A DNA stretch of 64,000 bases, from contig NZ_CP016793.1 of assembly GCF_001701025.1 (NCBI RefSeq), positions 8,370,001-8,434,000 on the forward strand. Direction: 5' to 3'. Under the pieces are notes generated by a model, which saw nothing but the letters and a program-made list of their open reading frames with translations, searched no databases and was not told where the DNA came from. Positions 18,915 to 27,447 of the stretch are shown one piece after another (the stretch's first letter is position 1; the number at the start of each line of letters is the position of its first letter). The position numbers were made by a program, and so were the translations under genes. This stretch comes from Lentzea guizhouensis (GTDB taxonomy: Bacteria; Actinomycetota; Actinomycetes; Mycobacteriales; Pseudonocardiaceae).

Positions 18915-20155
18915 TACTTGCCCGAGTTGAGGGCTTGGGTGATCACGGCGTCGGCCTGCGCCGCGGCGGCGGCCGGGTCGGTGCCGGTCAGCACGGCGGT
19001 CTGGAACTCCTTGATCGGGTTGCGCGCCTCGACGGCGGCCCAGTTCGGCGAGTTCGGGGTGGCGTGCCCGTTGGCGGCGCCCTTGGCCATCGCGGTCGTG
19101 CCGGGGTCGTCGCCGATCTTGGTGGCGAGCGACTTGCGGTTCGGCACGTAGTTCATCGTCTTGGCCAGCTCGACCTGCCACTTCTCCCCCGCCAGCGCCT
19201 TGACCACCTGGTAGGCGCCGTCCTGGCGGGACGAGGCGAGCGGGATGACCAGGTCGGAACCGCCGGTGAACACCGCGCCGGGCCGCTCGGCGGTCTTGCC
19301 GGGGATCGGGAAGAAGCCGAGCTGCTCGGCGAGCGCCGGGTTGGCCTTGGCGACGAGCTTCGCCGAACCGGGCGCCGCGATGTACTGGGCGACCTTGCCG
19401 GTGGCGACCACGTCGGTCTGCTGCGGCTTGGCCTCGTCGGAGTCCTTCGGCCCGTCGCCGAGCGCCTGCAGCTGCTTGTAGAAGTCCATGCCCGCCAACG
19501 CCTGCGGAGTGTTGAGCGTGCCCTTCCAGCTGTCACCGGACTGCTCGGCGAGGTCACCGCCCTCGTCCCAGACGAAGCCGGCGAGGGTGTACCAGTTCTG
19601 GCCGGGCAGGTAGATGCCCTGCTGGTCGCCCTGGTCGAGCTTCTTCGTGGTCTCCAGCCACTCCGCGCGGGTCTTGGGCGGCGTGACACCGGCCGCCGCG
19701 AAGAGGTCCTTGCGGTAGATCACCACCCGGTTGGCCGCGTAGAAAGGGACGCCGTACTGCTTGCCGTCCACCGCGCCGGGCTCGGCCAGGCCGGGGATCC
19801 AGTCGTCACCGCCCAGCTCGGCCTTCTTGCCGCTGAGGTCGGTCACGCCCTTGCTGGCCACGTACTGGGCGACCTGGGTGTTGCCGACCTCGATCACGTC
19901 GGGCGGATCGGTGCTGGCCAGCGCACTGGTCACCTTCTGCGTGATGCCGTTCCACTCCTGGATCTGGATCTTGAGGTCCAGCCCGGTGTGCTCGCGTTCG
20001 AACTCGGTCTCGAACCGCTGCACGAACTCGTCGGTCGCGGTGTCCTTCATCAACCAGACGGTGATCTCCTCCTTGCCCCCACCTCCCCCGCCGGAGGATC
20101 CGCAGGCGGACAACGCGAGAGCCAGCACGAGCAGGGCGGCAGAACGACGCGGCAC
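18914..20155 (-). CDS. Sugar ABC substrate-binding lipoprotein
   Basis: A 413-residue receptor of the extracellular solute-binding family 1. The lipobox ALSAC puts the lipid anchor at cysteine 18, followed by a Ser/Gly linker. EITVWLMKDTATDEFVQRFE opens the first lobe. Linkage to two permeases, a GH20 hexosaminidase and a divergent DasR-like regulator suggests a ligand such as chitobiose. The GTG start has GGAGAGGTGA just upstream. Regulation is likely through the operators at 20178-20298. Confidence 0.88.
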   Translation of the reverse strand: MPRRSAALLVLALALSACGSSGGGGGGKEEITVWLMKDTATDEFVQRFETEFEREHTGLDLKIQIQEWNGITQKVTSALASTDPPDVIEVGNTQVAQYVASKGVTDLSGKKAELGGDDWIPGLAEPGAVDGKQYGVPFYAANRVVIYRKDLFAAAGVTPPKTRAEWLETTKKLDQGDQQGIYLPGQNWYTLAGFVWDEGGDLAEQSGDSWKGTLNTPQALAGMDFYKQLQALGDGPKDSDEAKPQQTDVVATGKVAQYIAAPGSAKLVAKANPALAEQLGFFPIPGKTAERPGAVFTGGSDLVIPLASSRQDGAYQVVKALAGEKWQVELAKTMNYVPNRKSLATKIGDDPGTTAMAKGAANGHATPNSPNWAAVEARNPIKEFQTAVLTGTDPAAAAAQADAVITQALNSGK

Positions 20156-20177
20156 GGCTCACCTCTCCGGAGTGATG

Positions 20178-20191
20178 TGACCAATTGGTCA
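20178..20191. promoter_or_regulatory. Perfect 14-bp palindrome near the sugar-operon start
   Basis: TGACCAATTGGTCA is fully palindromic and lies 23 bases upstream of the binding-protein GTG, probably over its transcription start or 5' leader. The arms (GACCA/TGGTC) resemble DasR half sites brought closer together. Confidence 0.55.
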
Positions 20192-20212
20192 GGTCCGATG
20201 GGTGAGGTAGAA

Positions 20213-20228
20213 AGTGGCATAGACCACT
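20213..20228. promoter_or_regulatory. DasR-responsive element (dre)-like site
   Basis: AGTGGCATAGACCACT matches 13 of 16 positions of the published DasR element ACTGGTCTAGACCACT. It lies midway between the operon and the DasR-like gene, so that protein is the likely ligand-responsive repressor. Confidence 0.75.
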
Positions 20229-20257
20229 TCGCACGTCAATAGCCTGGTTAGACGCGT

Positions 20258-20269
20258 GAGAGCGCTCTC
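20258..20269. promoter_or_regulatory. LacI/CebR-like operator
   Basis: GAGAGCGCTCTC is a perfect palindrome with the GAGCGCTC core of LacI-family sites such as that of CebR. No LacI-family gene is in the window, so a second regulator acting from elsewhere is inferred. Confidence 0.55.
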
Positions 20270-20281
20270 GATCTCCAACAG

Positions 20282-20298
20282 ACTGGTTACTTACCAGT
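20282..20298. promoter_or_regulatory. Second DasR-like operator, 1-base longer spacing
   Basis: ACTGGT and ACCAGT arms are perfect, but they are separated by five bases instead of the four in the dre consensus. It lies 38 bases before the DasR-like start, where autoregulation would act. Confidence 0.55.
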
Positions 20299-20335
20299 GG
20301 TATGCAATACTGGCCGCTCAGCCAGCGGAGGTGCC

Positions 20336-21040
20336 ATGGGAGAGCCGATCCTCAAGCGCGAGCGGGTCCGCGACCACCTGCTGGAGCTCATCGAGACCCA
20401 CCCCTCCGGCGCCCCGATCCCGGCCGAACGCGTGCTGTGCCAACAGCTCTCCGTCTCCCGCCCCACCGTGCGCAGCGCCGTGGAGGAGCTGGTCAACCTC
20501 GGCCTGCTGGTCCGCCAGCACGGCCGCGGCACCTTCGTGGCCCGCGCCAAGATCACCCAGGAGCTCGTCTCCGACTCCCACGCCATGACCGCGCCGGCCG
20601 CCTCGGGCACCTGGTCGAGCCGCGTCCTGGAGCACGCCAAGGTCCCGGCGGGCGCCCGCGTGGGCCGCCGCCTGCACATCTCCCCCGCCGCGGAGATCCA
20701 CTACATCGCTCGCCTGCGCCTGGTCGACGGCGAGCCGGTGGCGATCGAGCACCTGCACGTACCCGTCGCCGTCGCGCCGGGGTTGACGTTGCACGACATG
20801 GAGTCCGGCGACTTCTACGAACGCCTGCGCGAGCACGACGTGCACGTGCGCGACGCCGTGCAGTCGATCGAGCCGACGGTCACGAACGACACGGAGTCCG
20901 CGCTGCTGGACGTGCCGGTGCTGGCGCCGGCGTTGCTGTTCGAGCGGCTGACGACGGACGCGCAGGGGCGGCAGGTCGAGTACGTGCACTCGATCTACCG
21001 GGGTGACCGGTACCGGATCGTGTCGCGGCTGACCTTCTAG
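20336..21040 (+). CDS. GntR/HutC-family regulator, DasR-like
   Basis: A 234-residue regulator. The N-terminal GntR winged helix has VLCQQLSVSRPTVRSAVEEL near residues 36-55 and GLLVRQHGRGTFVA as the wing. The C-terminal UTRA effector domain spans about 90-230, with YIARLRLVDGEPVAIEHLHV. DasR of Streptomyces binds GlcN-6-P/GlcNAc-6-P and controls chitin use. The divergent position from a sugar operon with GH20 and the dre-like sites support the same role here. The ATG was chosen because GGAGGT lies 5 bases upstream. It converges with the next gene, sharing the CTAG stops. Confidence 0.83.
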   Translation: MGEPILKRERVRDHLLELIETHPSGAPIPAERVLCQQLSVSRPTVRSAVEELVNLGLLVRQHGRGTFVARAKITQELVSDSHAMTAPAASGTWSSRVLEHAKVPAGARVGRRLHISPAAEIHYIARLRLVDGEPVAIEHLHVPVAVAPGLTLHDMESGDFYERLREHDVHVRDAVQSIEPTVTNDTESALLDVPVLAPALLFERLTTDAQGRQVEYVHSIYRGDRYRIVSRLTF

Positions 21041-21816
21041 GGACTCTTCTCGACCGGGATCCGGTCCAGTTCCTCGGACACGCTCACGAACGCGTCCGGC
21101 CCGACCTGCAGCCAACCCTTGTACGGGTGCGACATGCCCACGCACACAGCGCACACGGCAGCGAGGACGCCCGCCGTGATCGCCATCTGCACGACGTGCC
21201 GGGCCCGCGCCGTGAAACCCATCAGCAGCGGGAACACGATCATCGCGAGGGCGCCGACCAGGGTCGCGCCCAGCATGAGCTGCCCGGTCATGCTCAGGCC
21301 CTGCGAGGCGTCCACCCGTCCACGGCGCTGGTCGCGGATGTCGCGGACGCGTTCGACCATCTTGTCCCGCGCGCTCTTCACCTGTTCGGGCGTCGCGGGG
21401 AGGCTGACGATCTCCATGTGCAGCGCGTCCAGCACCTGGTCGGTGCGGTCGTCGGTGGAGCCCTCGGCCAGCTGCGGCCACTCGTTGTCCGCAACGGACT
21501 TGGCGTAGTCGCGCAGCAGGGTGCGGACGCGGTCGCGCTGTGGTTGCGGGAGAACCGCGGTCTGCCAGTACGAGTCGGCGACGGCGGCGGCCTCCGCGGC
21601 CGAGTTGTCCTCCACGCTCGACGCGTCCTCCCACACGATCACCGTGTAGAAGGCCAGCGCCACGATGAAGAGCCCGCTCAGCACCGCGCCGAGGAAGCCG
21701 CGCGAGTCGGCGTCGCGGTCGTCGGCCTGCTCGTGATCTCTCGACCGTCCGACCAGGACGGTCACGACGATGGTGACCACCACCGCCACGCCGGTGATGG
21801 CGAGGATCATCAGCAT
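21037..21816 (-). CDS. DUF4239 membrane protein
   Basis: A 259-residue protein with one or two helices at the N-terminus (MLMILAITGVAVVVTIVV and a second near residue 50) and two or three at the C-terminus, around a soluble middle. This is the layout of DUF4239 (bestrophin-like) proteins. The ATG at 21816 is preferred since AAGGA lies 9 bases upstream; a GTG/ATG cluster 39-48 bases further out is possible. Function unknown; an anion-channel relation is only suggested by fold. Confidence 0.7.
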   Translation of the reverse strand: MLMILAITGVAVVVTIVVTVLVGRSRDHEQADDRDADSRGFLGAVLSGLFIVALAFYTVIVWEDASSVEDNSAAEAAAVADSYWQTAVLPQPQRDRVRTLLRDYAKSVADNEWPQLAEGSTDDRTDQVLDALHMEIVSLPATPEQVKSARDKMVERVRDIRDQRRGRVDASQGLSMTGQLMLGATLVGALAMIVFPLLMGFTARARHVVQMAITAGVLAAVCAVCVGMSHPYKGWLQVGPDAFVSVSEELDRIPVEKSP

Positions 21817-22114
21817 GCGGTCGGGTCCTTCGCTGTCGGCGGCTGCGGCGTCCATCATGGGCACAGTCCGGCGGCGGCTCGCCAGGACCGGGCACGGGAA
21901 TCACGCTTTGCGGCGGTCGTCTTGGGCTGAGCGAGTGGTGGAACGTGGTTCAAACCTTTCACGCGGTCGACCGACCGGGTGACCGCGCACTGCCGCTCGC
22001 TCCAACGAGGGAACCGAGGCCCTGCTGTCCTCTACGGACGGTGAGATCCGCGGCGGCCGTGTTCTGGGCAGGTGTGCCATCCTGGCCCGCGCCTGCCCGA
22101 TGAGGAGTGGTCGC
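21817..22114. other. Divergent intergenic region, nothing clear
   Basis: About 300 bases separate the DUF4239 gene and the repeat surface protein. I see no convincing promoter, palindrome or RNA gene. The only striking signal before 22115 is GAGGAG at 22103-22108, which serves the GTG start. Confidence 0.4.
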
Positions 22115-24251
22115 GTGCGCGTTGTCGTCGTCCTGTCCGCAGTCGTGGTGTTCCTCGCCCTGTTCACGCCGGCACCGCCGTCCAGGGCCGCGGAGATCTG
22201 GCACACGCAGTTCGACGCGGCGGTGTACGGCGACGTGGCCGTGGTCGGCAACGCGGTCGTGACGTGCCCGACGCCCGAGCAGGCAGGCCCGGACCCCAGG
22301 TACCCGCCGCAGTCCTGTGTGGACGGGCAGAGGCGCTCCGGCCACGGGCGCGGCGTCCTGAACAACAGCCACCGGATGATGTGGACCGACGTCGACGCCG
22401 ACCCGGCGACGTTCAACTCCTCGCGCGCCCGCGTGACGATCCCGGACGGCGCCGAGATCGCCTACGCGAAGCTCGGCTGGGCGGGCAACGCGCGCTGCCT
22501 GCGCGGCGAAGAACCACCCGGCGACCCGCGCACCCAGCCGGTCGCCCTGGTGGTGAACGGAACCGCCGGCGTGGTCGACCGGTTCACCGCGGTGCTCGAC
22601 GACCCCGGCGTCATCGGACACACCGACAACCAGTTCTACAGCGCGGAAGCCGACGTGACGGCCCGCTTCGCCGCCGTCCGCGGCAGTGCCGACCTCACGG
22701 TCGGCAACATCTGGACCCCGCAGGGCCCCGACTGCTTCGGCGGCTGGTCGGTGACGGTCGTGTGGCGCTTCGCCACGGCCGTCTCCGCCGCTCCCGCGCA
22801 ACGCCGGGTCGTCGTGCACGGCGGCCACGTCCGCCTCACCACCACCGCGAACACCATCCGCACCCAGGTCTCCCCCACCCGCGCGGCCGGAGGCGTGACC
22901 CGGTTCGGCGTCGTGGGCTACGAGGGCGACTGGGGCACCGGCGGCGACCGCCTGCTGATCAACGGCACCACGCTGGGCGATCGCAACAACTTCTTCGTGT
23001 CGTCTGCGGACGGTGCTACAGCACCGGCGACTCTGAACAACATGAGCGTCGACGCCCGCACCCTGTCCGTGTCGAGCGAGCAGCTCCCACCGGGCGCCCG
23101 CACCGCCGAGCTGACCCTCGCCCGCGACGAGGACGCGTTCCTGGTGCAGAGCCTGGCGTGGTCGTTCCCGCTGCCCGGGCTCACGGTGAACGTCACCCCC
23201 GGCGCTCTGGCCGCCTACCCCGGCGGTGATGTCAGCCGGACCGCGGTGGTGACCAACGTCGGCGACGCCCCCGCCGCGGGCGTCGTGGTGTGCGGCCAGG
23301 ACGCGGGAACCCTCGCACCCCGTGCCTCCGTGACCCGGACCTGCGTGTCCAAGGCCGAACAGGACAACTTCACCGCCGTCACCGACGCGTCCGGCAGGTC
23401 CCTCGCCGGCGATCCCCTGACCGCCCGCGCCTCGACACCGGTCGACGTGCTGCACCCGGCCCTGAAGGCGTCGACCACGGCCTCGCCTTCGACCGTGCTG
23501 CCAGGTGGGCAGCTGAAGCTCACGACCGTGGTCACCAACTCCGGTGACGCCGTGCTGTCGGGCGTCTCGGCGCGCAGCACGGCGGAGTGCGGCGTGATCC
23601 CCCGCCTCGATCCCGGCGCTTCGTCCACTGTGGAGTGCACGGTGGTCGCGGGCGAGGAGAGCGGCGCCGCGGTGGTGACCGTGACCGCCGCCGACCAGCT
23701 GGGCGGGTCGGTCCGCACCGAGGCGTCCGCGAAGTACACCGTGATCTACCCCAGGCTGACGATCGCCGCCGCCTGGTCCACCGACCGCGCCAGGGACGGC
23801 GAACTGGTCACGATCACCGTGACCATCGCCAACCCGTCCGCGATGAGGATCGACGACGTGCGGGTCAGCGGCGAGCCGGTGTCCTGCCGCCGGAACATCC
23901 CGACCCTCGCGCCGGGCGAACGCCTCACCTACACGTGCACCGCCACCGCACCCCTGAACGCCCGCTTGATCGTGTCGAGCGCCGTCACCGGATCGGCGAT
24001 CAGCGACTCGGCCGACGTGCGGGTCGCGCTGGTGTCGGCTCCCCCGCCACCGTCCCCGTCCCCGTCCCCGTCCCGTCCCATCCCCATCCCCGTCCCCGCC
24101 ACCGCCGGTCGCCGAGCCGGTGCCCGCCGCTCCGGAGCCGGTCGCGGAGGTGCAGCCGATCTCGAAGCCGGCGGTCGGCGGGGTGGCGGCGATCATCAGC
24201 GCGGTGGTGATGGCGATGGTGGCGAGCGTGCTGTCCGGCGTCAGGCGCTGA
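22115..24251 (+). pseudogene. Secreted DUF11-repeat surface protein, frame broken in its C-terminal linker
   Basis: A signal peptide of about 27 residues (to SRAAE) precedes a roughly 300-residue N-terminal domain with six cysteines and GWSVTVVWRF-like motifs. At least three DUF11-type beta repeats follow (for example LTIAAAWSTDRARDGELVTI). In the Pro/Ser linker at 24048-24090 the frame is lost. Adding two bases in the short C runs at 24072-24079 restores PSPSP, then PVAEPVPAAPEPVAEVQP and a terminal helix VAAIISAVVMAMVASVLSG ending at 24251. So it is probably an intact 712-residue membrane-anchored wall protein. GTG 22115 has GAGGAG 7 bases upstream. Function unknown. Confidence 0.72.
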
Positions 24252-25134
24252 GCTCCGCGAGCGTCCCGGTGAGGTAGCCCCACGACGCGTCCGTGTCGGG
24301 CGTGTGGTCGTGCGGTGCCCGGAACAGCGCGAAGAAGTAGCAGACGTCGTCGAGCCGCAACCTCAACCGGAACAGCTCGAGCGCGGGGCCCCCCGATTTC
24401 CAGCCTAGTGGGTGGAACCACCGGCCGGACGTCCACGCCTGGGATCTGTGGACAGCTCGGCTCCTGTGGACAACTGAGTCGATGTCGATCTCCGGATCGC
24501 TGAACTGTCAGTGTCGGCTGCGACGATTGGAGTGGGGGCCGCCGATCCCCCCGCGGGGGCGCCAGTCGGGATCGATTCCGAGCGAACTCGGCCGGGTCGG
24601 CCGCGAGCAGTCCGACGTGTCGCGGCGAGCCGCCCTTCCGCAGCCCGCGCGTGCGGCTCGCCGTGACACGGTTCGTCGAACGAGGTACCGCGATCTGGGC
24701 AGGTCAGCGACACCGCGGGTATCGACGGGCGGCGGGTGGCGGGTGGCGGGTGGCCGAGCGGCTGCACGAGCAAGCCCAGCATCTGGTCACGATCGGCATT
24801 ACCACAGACCGGCCGAACTACCAGGCTGTCACCTCGATATGCGGAACACGCTCAACGCATACTGCCTTGGCCACCTCTCACCATCGTCCGCCCGCAGCGA
24901 CGCCACGAAGGAAAACTCCACCGCCAGCGCGGTCCGCATCGCCTGCCGCACCCGGCCGATGTCCTTGTGCGCGAGGTCGACCACCGACGTGAACCACCGC
25001 TCGGACCCGCGGCGAACCGCCCAGTGGTGATCCCCGAACCCGACCGCCGCGTACATCGCGACCGCGTCCGTGATGCCGAACCGAGCCAGCCCGCGGGCCA
25101 GCTCGGCATCGGTCAGCTCCGGCCGGTCCTGCAT
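24241..25134 (-). pseudogene. Decayed APH-like phosphotransferase gene
   Basis: The first 101 codons (25134 to 24829) read like the N-terminal lobe of the aminoglycoside-phosphotransferase-like family (VGFGDHHWAV, then SLRADDG), ending at a stop just after ALSVF. Further down, CHGEPHARA at 24646-24671 looks like the catalytic HGEPHxxN loop, in an open frame that has lost the rest of the active site. The last 60 codons, to 24241, give LELFRLRLRLDDV and FRAPHDHTPDT, which resemble the family's C-terminus. The 894-base span is the normal length for the family, so this is one gene with a degraded middle. Its ATG overlaps the ATPase stop (TGATG). Confidence 0.65.
24729..24752. repeat. Short tandem repeat in the decayed gene
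   Basis: A unit of GGCGGGT is repeated three times. It lies in the degraded centre of the phosphotransferase pseudogene and is consistent with non-coding drift. Confidence 0.6.
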
Positions 25135-25901
25135 CAGCCCGGGTCCAGGATCCGCTTGAGGAACCTCCGCGTGCGCTCCTCCCGCGGGTCGCCGATCACC
25201 TGCGCGCTCGGCCCGTGCTCGACGATCAGGCCGCCGTCGAGGAACAGCACCTGGTCGGCCACGTGCTCGGCGAACCGGATCTCGTGGGTGACGACCACGA
25301 GCGTCCAGCCCTGCGAGGCCAGGTCTTTGATGACGGTCAGCACCTCCCCCACCAGTTCGGGGTCGAGGGCGGAGGTGGGTTCGTCGAACAGCACCACGCG
25401 CGGCTTCAGCGCCAGGGCCCGCGCGATGCCGACGCGTTGCTGCTGGCCGCCGGAGAGCTGCGACGGGTAGGCGTCCGCCTTGTCGGCGAGGCCGACCTGG
25501 TCCAGCAACACCCGCGCGTCCGCCACCGCCTCCTCGCGGGTGCGCTGCTGGGCGACGACCGGGCCCTCGATGACGTTCTCGAGGACCGTGCGGTGCGGGA
25601 ACAGGTTGTGCGCCTGGAACACCATGCCGCTCTGCGCGCGCAGCCGGTCCTTCTGCGCCCGCCCCGCCTTGCCCGCGGGCAGCGCGGCGAAGTCGACCTC
25701 CACGTCGTCGATGCCCACGACGCCGCGTTCCGGGGTCTCCAGCGCGTTCAACGAGCGCAGGACCGTCGTCTTGCCGGAGCCGGACGGTCCGATGAGGACG
25801 GTCGCGGTGCCCTGCTCGGCGGTGAAGTCGACGCCGCGCAGCACCTGGTTGTCGCCGAAGGACTTCTCCAGGCCGTGCACTCGGATGCGGGGCTCGGTCA
25901 T
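25134..25901 (-). CDS. Polar amino-acid ABC ATPase (GlnQ type)
   Basis: A 255-residue ATPase with Walker A GPSGSGKTTV near residues 37-46, signature LSGGQQQRVGIARALAL near 151-167 and Walker B VVLFDEPTSALDPELVGEV near 171-189, all typical of HisP/GlnQ transporters. It is coupled by ATGA to the fused receptor-permease gene and powers uptake of a polar amino acid, perhaps glutamate, glutamine or cystine. The specificity is not readable. Confidence 0.9.
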   Translation of the reverse strand: MTEPRIRVHGLEKSFGDNQVLRGVDFTAEQGTATVLIGPSGSGKTTVLRSLNALETPERGVVGIDDVEVDFAALPAGKAGRAQKDRLRAQSGMVFQAHNLFPHRTVLENVIEGPVVAQQRTREEAVADARVLLDQVGLADKADAYPSQLSGGQQQRVGIARALALKPRVVLFDEPTSALDPELVGEVLTVIKDLASQGWTLVVVTHEIRFAEHVADQVLFLDGGLIVEHGPSAQVIGDPREERTRRFLKRILDPG

Positions 25902-27364
25902 GCGATCACGTACCTGCTCAGTCGGTTTTCGAGACGTTTCTGGGCACCGGACAGCGCCACGCACACCACCCAGTAGTAGAGACCGGCGAACGAGTACAGC
26001 ACGAGGAACTCGTTGCTCTCCGCCGCGGCCAGCTGCGACTCGCGGAAGAGCTCCGTCAGCAGCACCACCGAGCCGAGCGACGTGTCCTTCAGCAGCGACA
26101 GCAGCGTGTTCGACAACGGTGGCACCGCGGTCCTCGCCGCCTGCGGCAGGATGATCCTGCGCAGCGTCTGCGGGTAGTTCAACCCGATCGTCTGCGCGGC
26201 CTCGAACTGCCCCTTCGGCACCGCCAGGATCGCCGACCTGATCACCTCGGCCGCGTACCCGGCGACGTTGAGGCTGAACGCGATCACCGCCGCGGTGAAC
26301 GGCGGGAACTTCAGCCCCACCTGCGGCAACCCGTAGAACACGATGAACAGCTGCAGCAGCAACGGCGTGCCGCGGATGACCGAGATGAACGCCCGCGCCA
26401 GCCCGCTCAGCACCTTGTAGCTGGAGATCCGGGCGAGCGCGACGAGCAGGGCGAGCGCGAGCCCGATGGCGAAGCTCAACGCCGTCAGCGGAACGGTGAC
26501 CTTCACCAGCCCCACGAACATCGGCCACGCCGTGCTCCGCACCACCTCCCAGGTGCTGCGCGGCCCACGTCCCTGGCTCAGGTCGGCGGTGCCGCCGTCC
26601 GGCACCGACACGTTGGCCTTGAAGTACTTCTGCGAGATCGTGTTGAGAGTCCCGTCGGCCTTCAACGCCTGGATCGCCTGGTTCGCCTGCGCCTTGAGCT
26701 GCTCGTCGCCCTTGCGGAACGCCAGCACCTGCTCACTGACCTCGTCCTCGGCGTTGCCCGCGATCTCGACGTCGGTGCTGCCGGTGCTCGCCAGGTAGTC
26801 CAGCACCGCGATGTTGTCGTTGACGATCGCGTCGACCCGCCCCTGGGTGAGGAGAGCGGCGGCCTGCGCGAACCCCTCGACCGCCTCGACGTCCGCCCCG
26901 GCGTCCTTCGCCACCTTCGCCCAGTTGCTGGTGCTCGACTGCGCGGTCGTCTTGCCACTGAGGTCGGCGAGCGTCTTGATCCGGTCGTCACCCTTGCGGC
27001 GCACGACCACCCCGCGCGAGTACGTGTAGGTGTCCGACAACCCGTACTTCGCGTCCCGCTCCTGGTTGCGCGACACCTGGTTGGCGATGACGTCGATCCG
27101 GCTCGCGTCCAGCGCCGGGAAGATCGCATCCCACTGCGTCTCCACGAACTCCACCCGCCACCCGGCCTTGGCGGCGATCGCCTTCACGACCTCGATGTCG
27201 TACCCGGTCAGCTCCGGCGAGCCGGGTTCGTGGAAGGAGAACGGCGGATATGTTCCCTCGGTACCGACGCGGACCACGGTCTGTTCTTGGCTCGCACTCA
27301 CCGGCGTTGCTGTGGTTGCCAGCAGCAGGAGGAACAGCACCGCGCCCTTGAGCACGTGTCGCAT
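25898..27364 (-). CDS. Fused amino-acid-binding / ABC permease protein
   Basis: About 488 residues: a signal peptide (MRHVLKG to VSAS), a family 3 solute-binding domain (about 30-265, with VGTEGTYPPFSFHEPGSPEL), a short linker and a HisM/GlnP-type permease with about five helices (about 285-485). The permease carries the EAA loop FEAAQTIGLNYPQTLRRIIL. The receptor is thus tethered to the channel, as in GlnPQ-type transporters. The start is uncertain: ATG 27364 gives the cleaner signal peptide, and an in-frame ATG lies 21 bases upstream. Neither has a strong ribosome site, so a leaderless mRNA is possible. Confidence 0.87.
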   Translation of the reverse strand: MRHVLKGAVLFLLLLATTATPVSASQEQTVVRVGTEGTYPPFSFHEPGSPELTGYDIEVVKAIAAKAGWRVEFVETQWDAIFPALDASRIDVIANQVSRNQERDAKYGLSDTYTYSRGVVVRRKGDDRIKTLADLSGKTTAQSSTSNWAKVAKDAGADVEAVEGFAQAAALLTQGRVDAIVNDNIAVLDYLASTGSTDVEIAGNAEDEVSEQVLAFRKGDEQLKAQANQAIQALKADGTLNTISQKYFKANVSVPDGGTADLSQGRGPRSTWEVVRSTAWPMFVGLVKVTVPLTALSFAIGLALALLVALARISSYKVLSGLARAFISVIRGTPLLLQLFIVFYGLPQVGLKFPPFTAAVIAFSLNVAGYAAEVIRSAILAVPKGQFEAAQTIGLNYPQTLRRIILPQAARTAVPPLSNTLLSLLKDTSLGSVVLLTELFRESQLAAAESNEFLVLYSFAGLYYWVVCVALSGAQKRLENRLSRYVIA

Positions 27365-27433
27365 GGGTGGGAGGTTAGAGCCCATCCGGGTGACCCCGCT
27401 CGTTGATCCACTATGCGGGAAGCCTCGTCTCGG

Positions 27434-27439
27434 TACGAT
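27434..27439 (+). promoter_or_regulatory. Leaderless -10 box of the PIN gene
   Basis: TACGAT fits TANNNT and ends 8 bases before GTG 27448, supporting that start over an in-frame ATG at 27403. Confidence 0.5.
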
Positions 27440-27447
27440 CCCCGGCC

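Noticed and set aside
21948..21962. GGTTCAAACC resembling a tRNA T-loop
   Set aside because: The flanking bases do not form a five-base-pair T stem, and no acceptor or anticodon arms fit around it.
24829..25134. Intact 101-residue protein
   Set aside because: It stops in the middle of a kinase fold, and matching C-terminal sequence lies downstream, so it is treated as part of a decayed gene.
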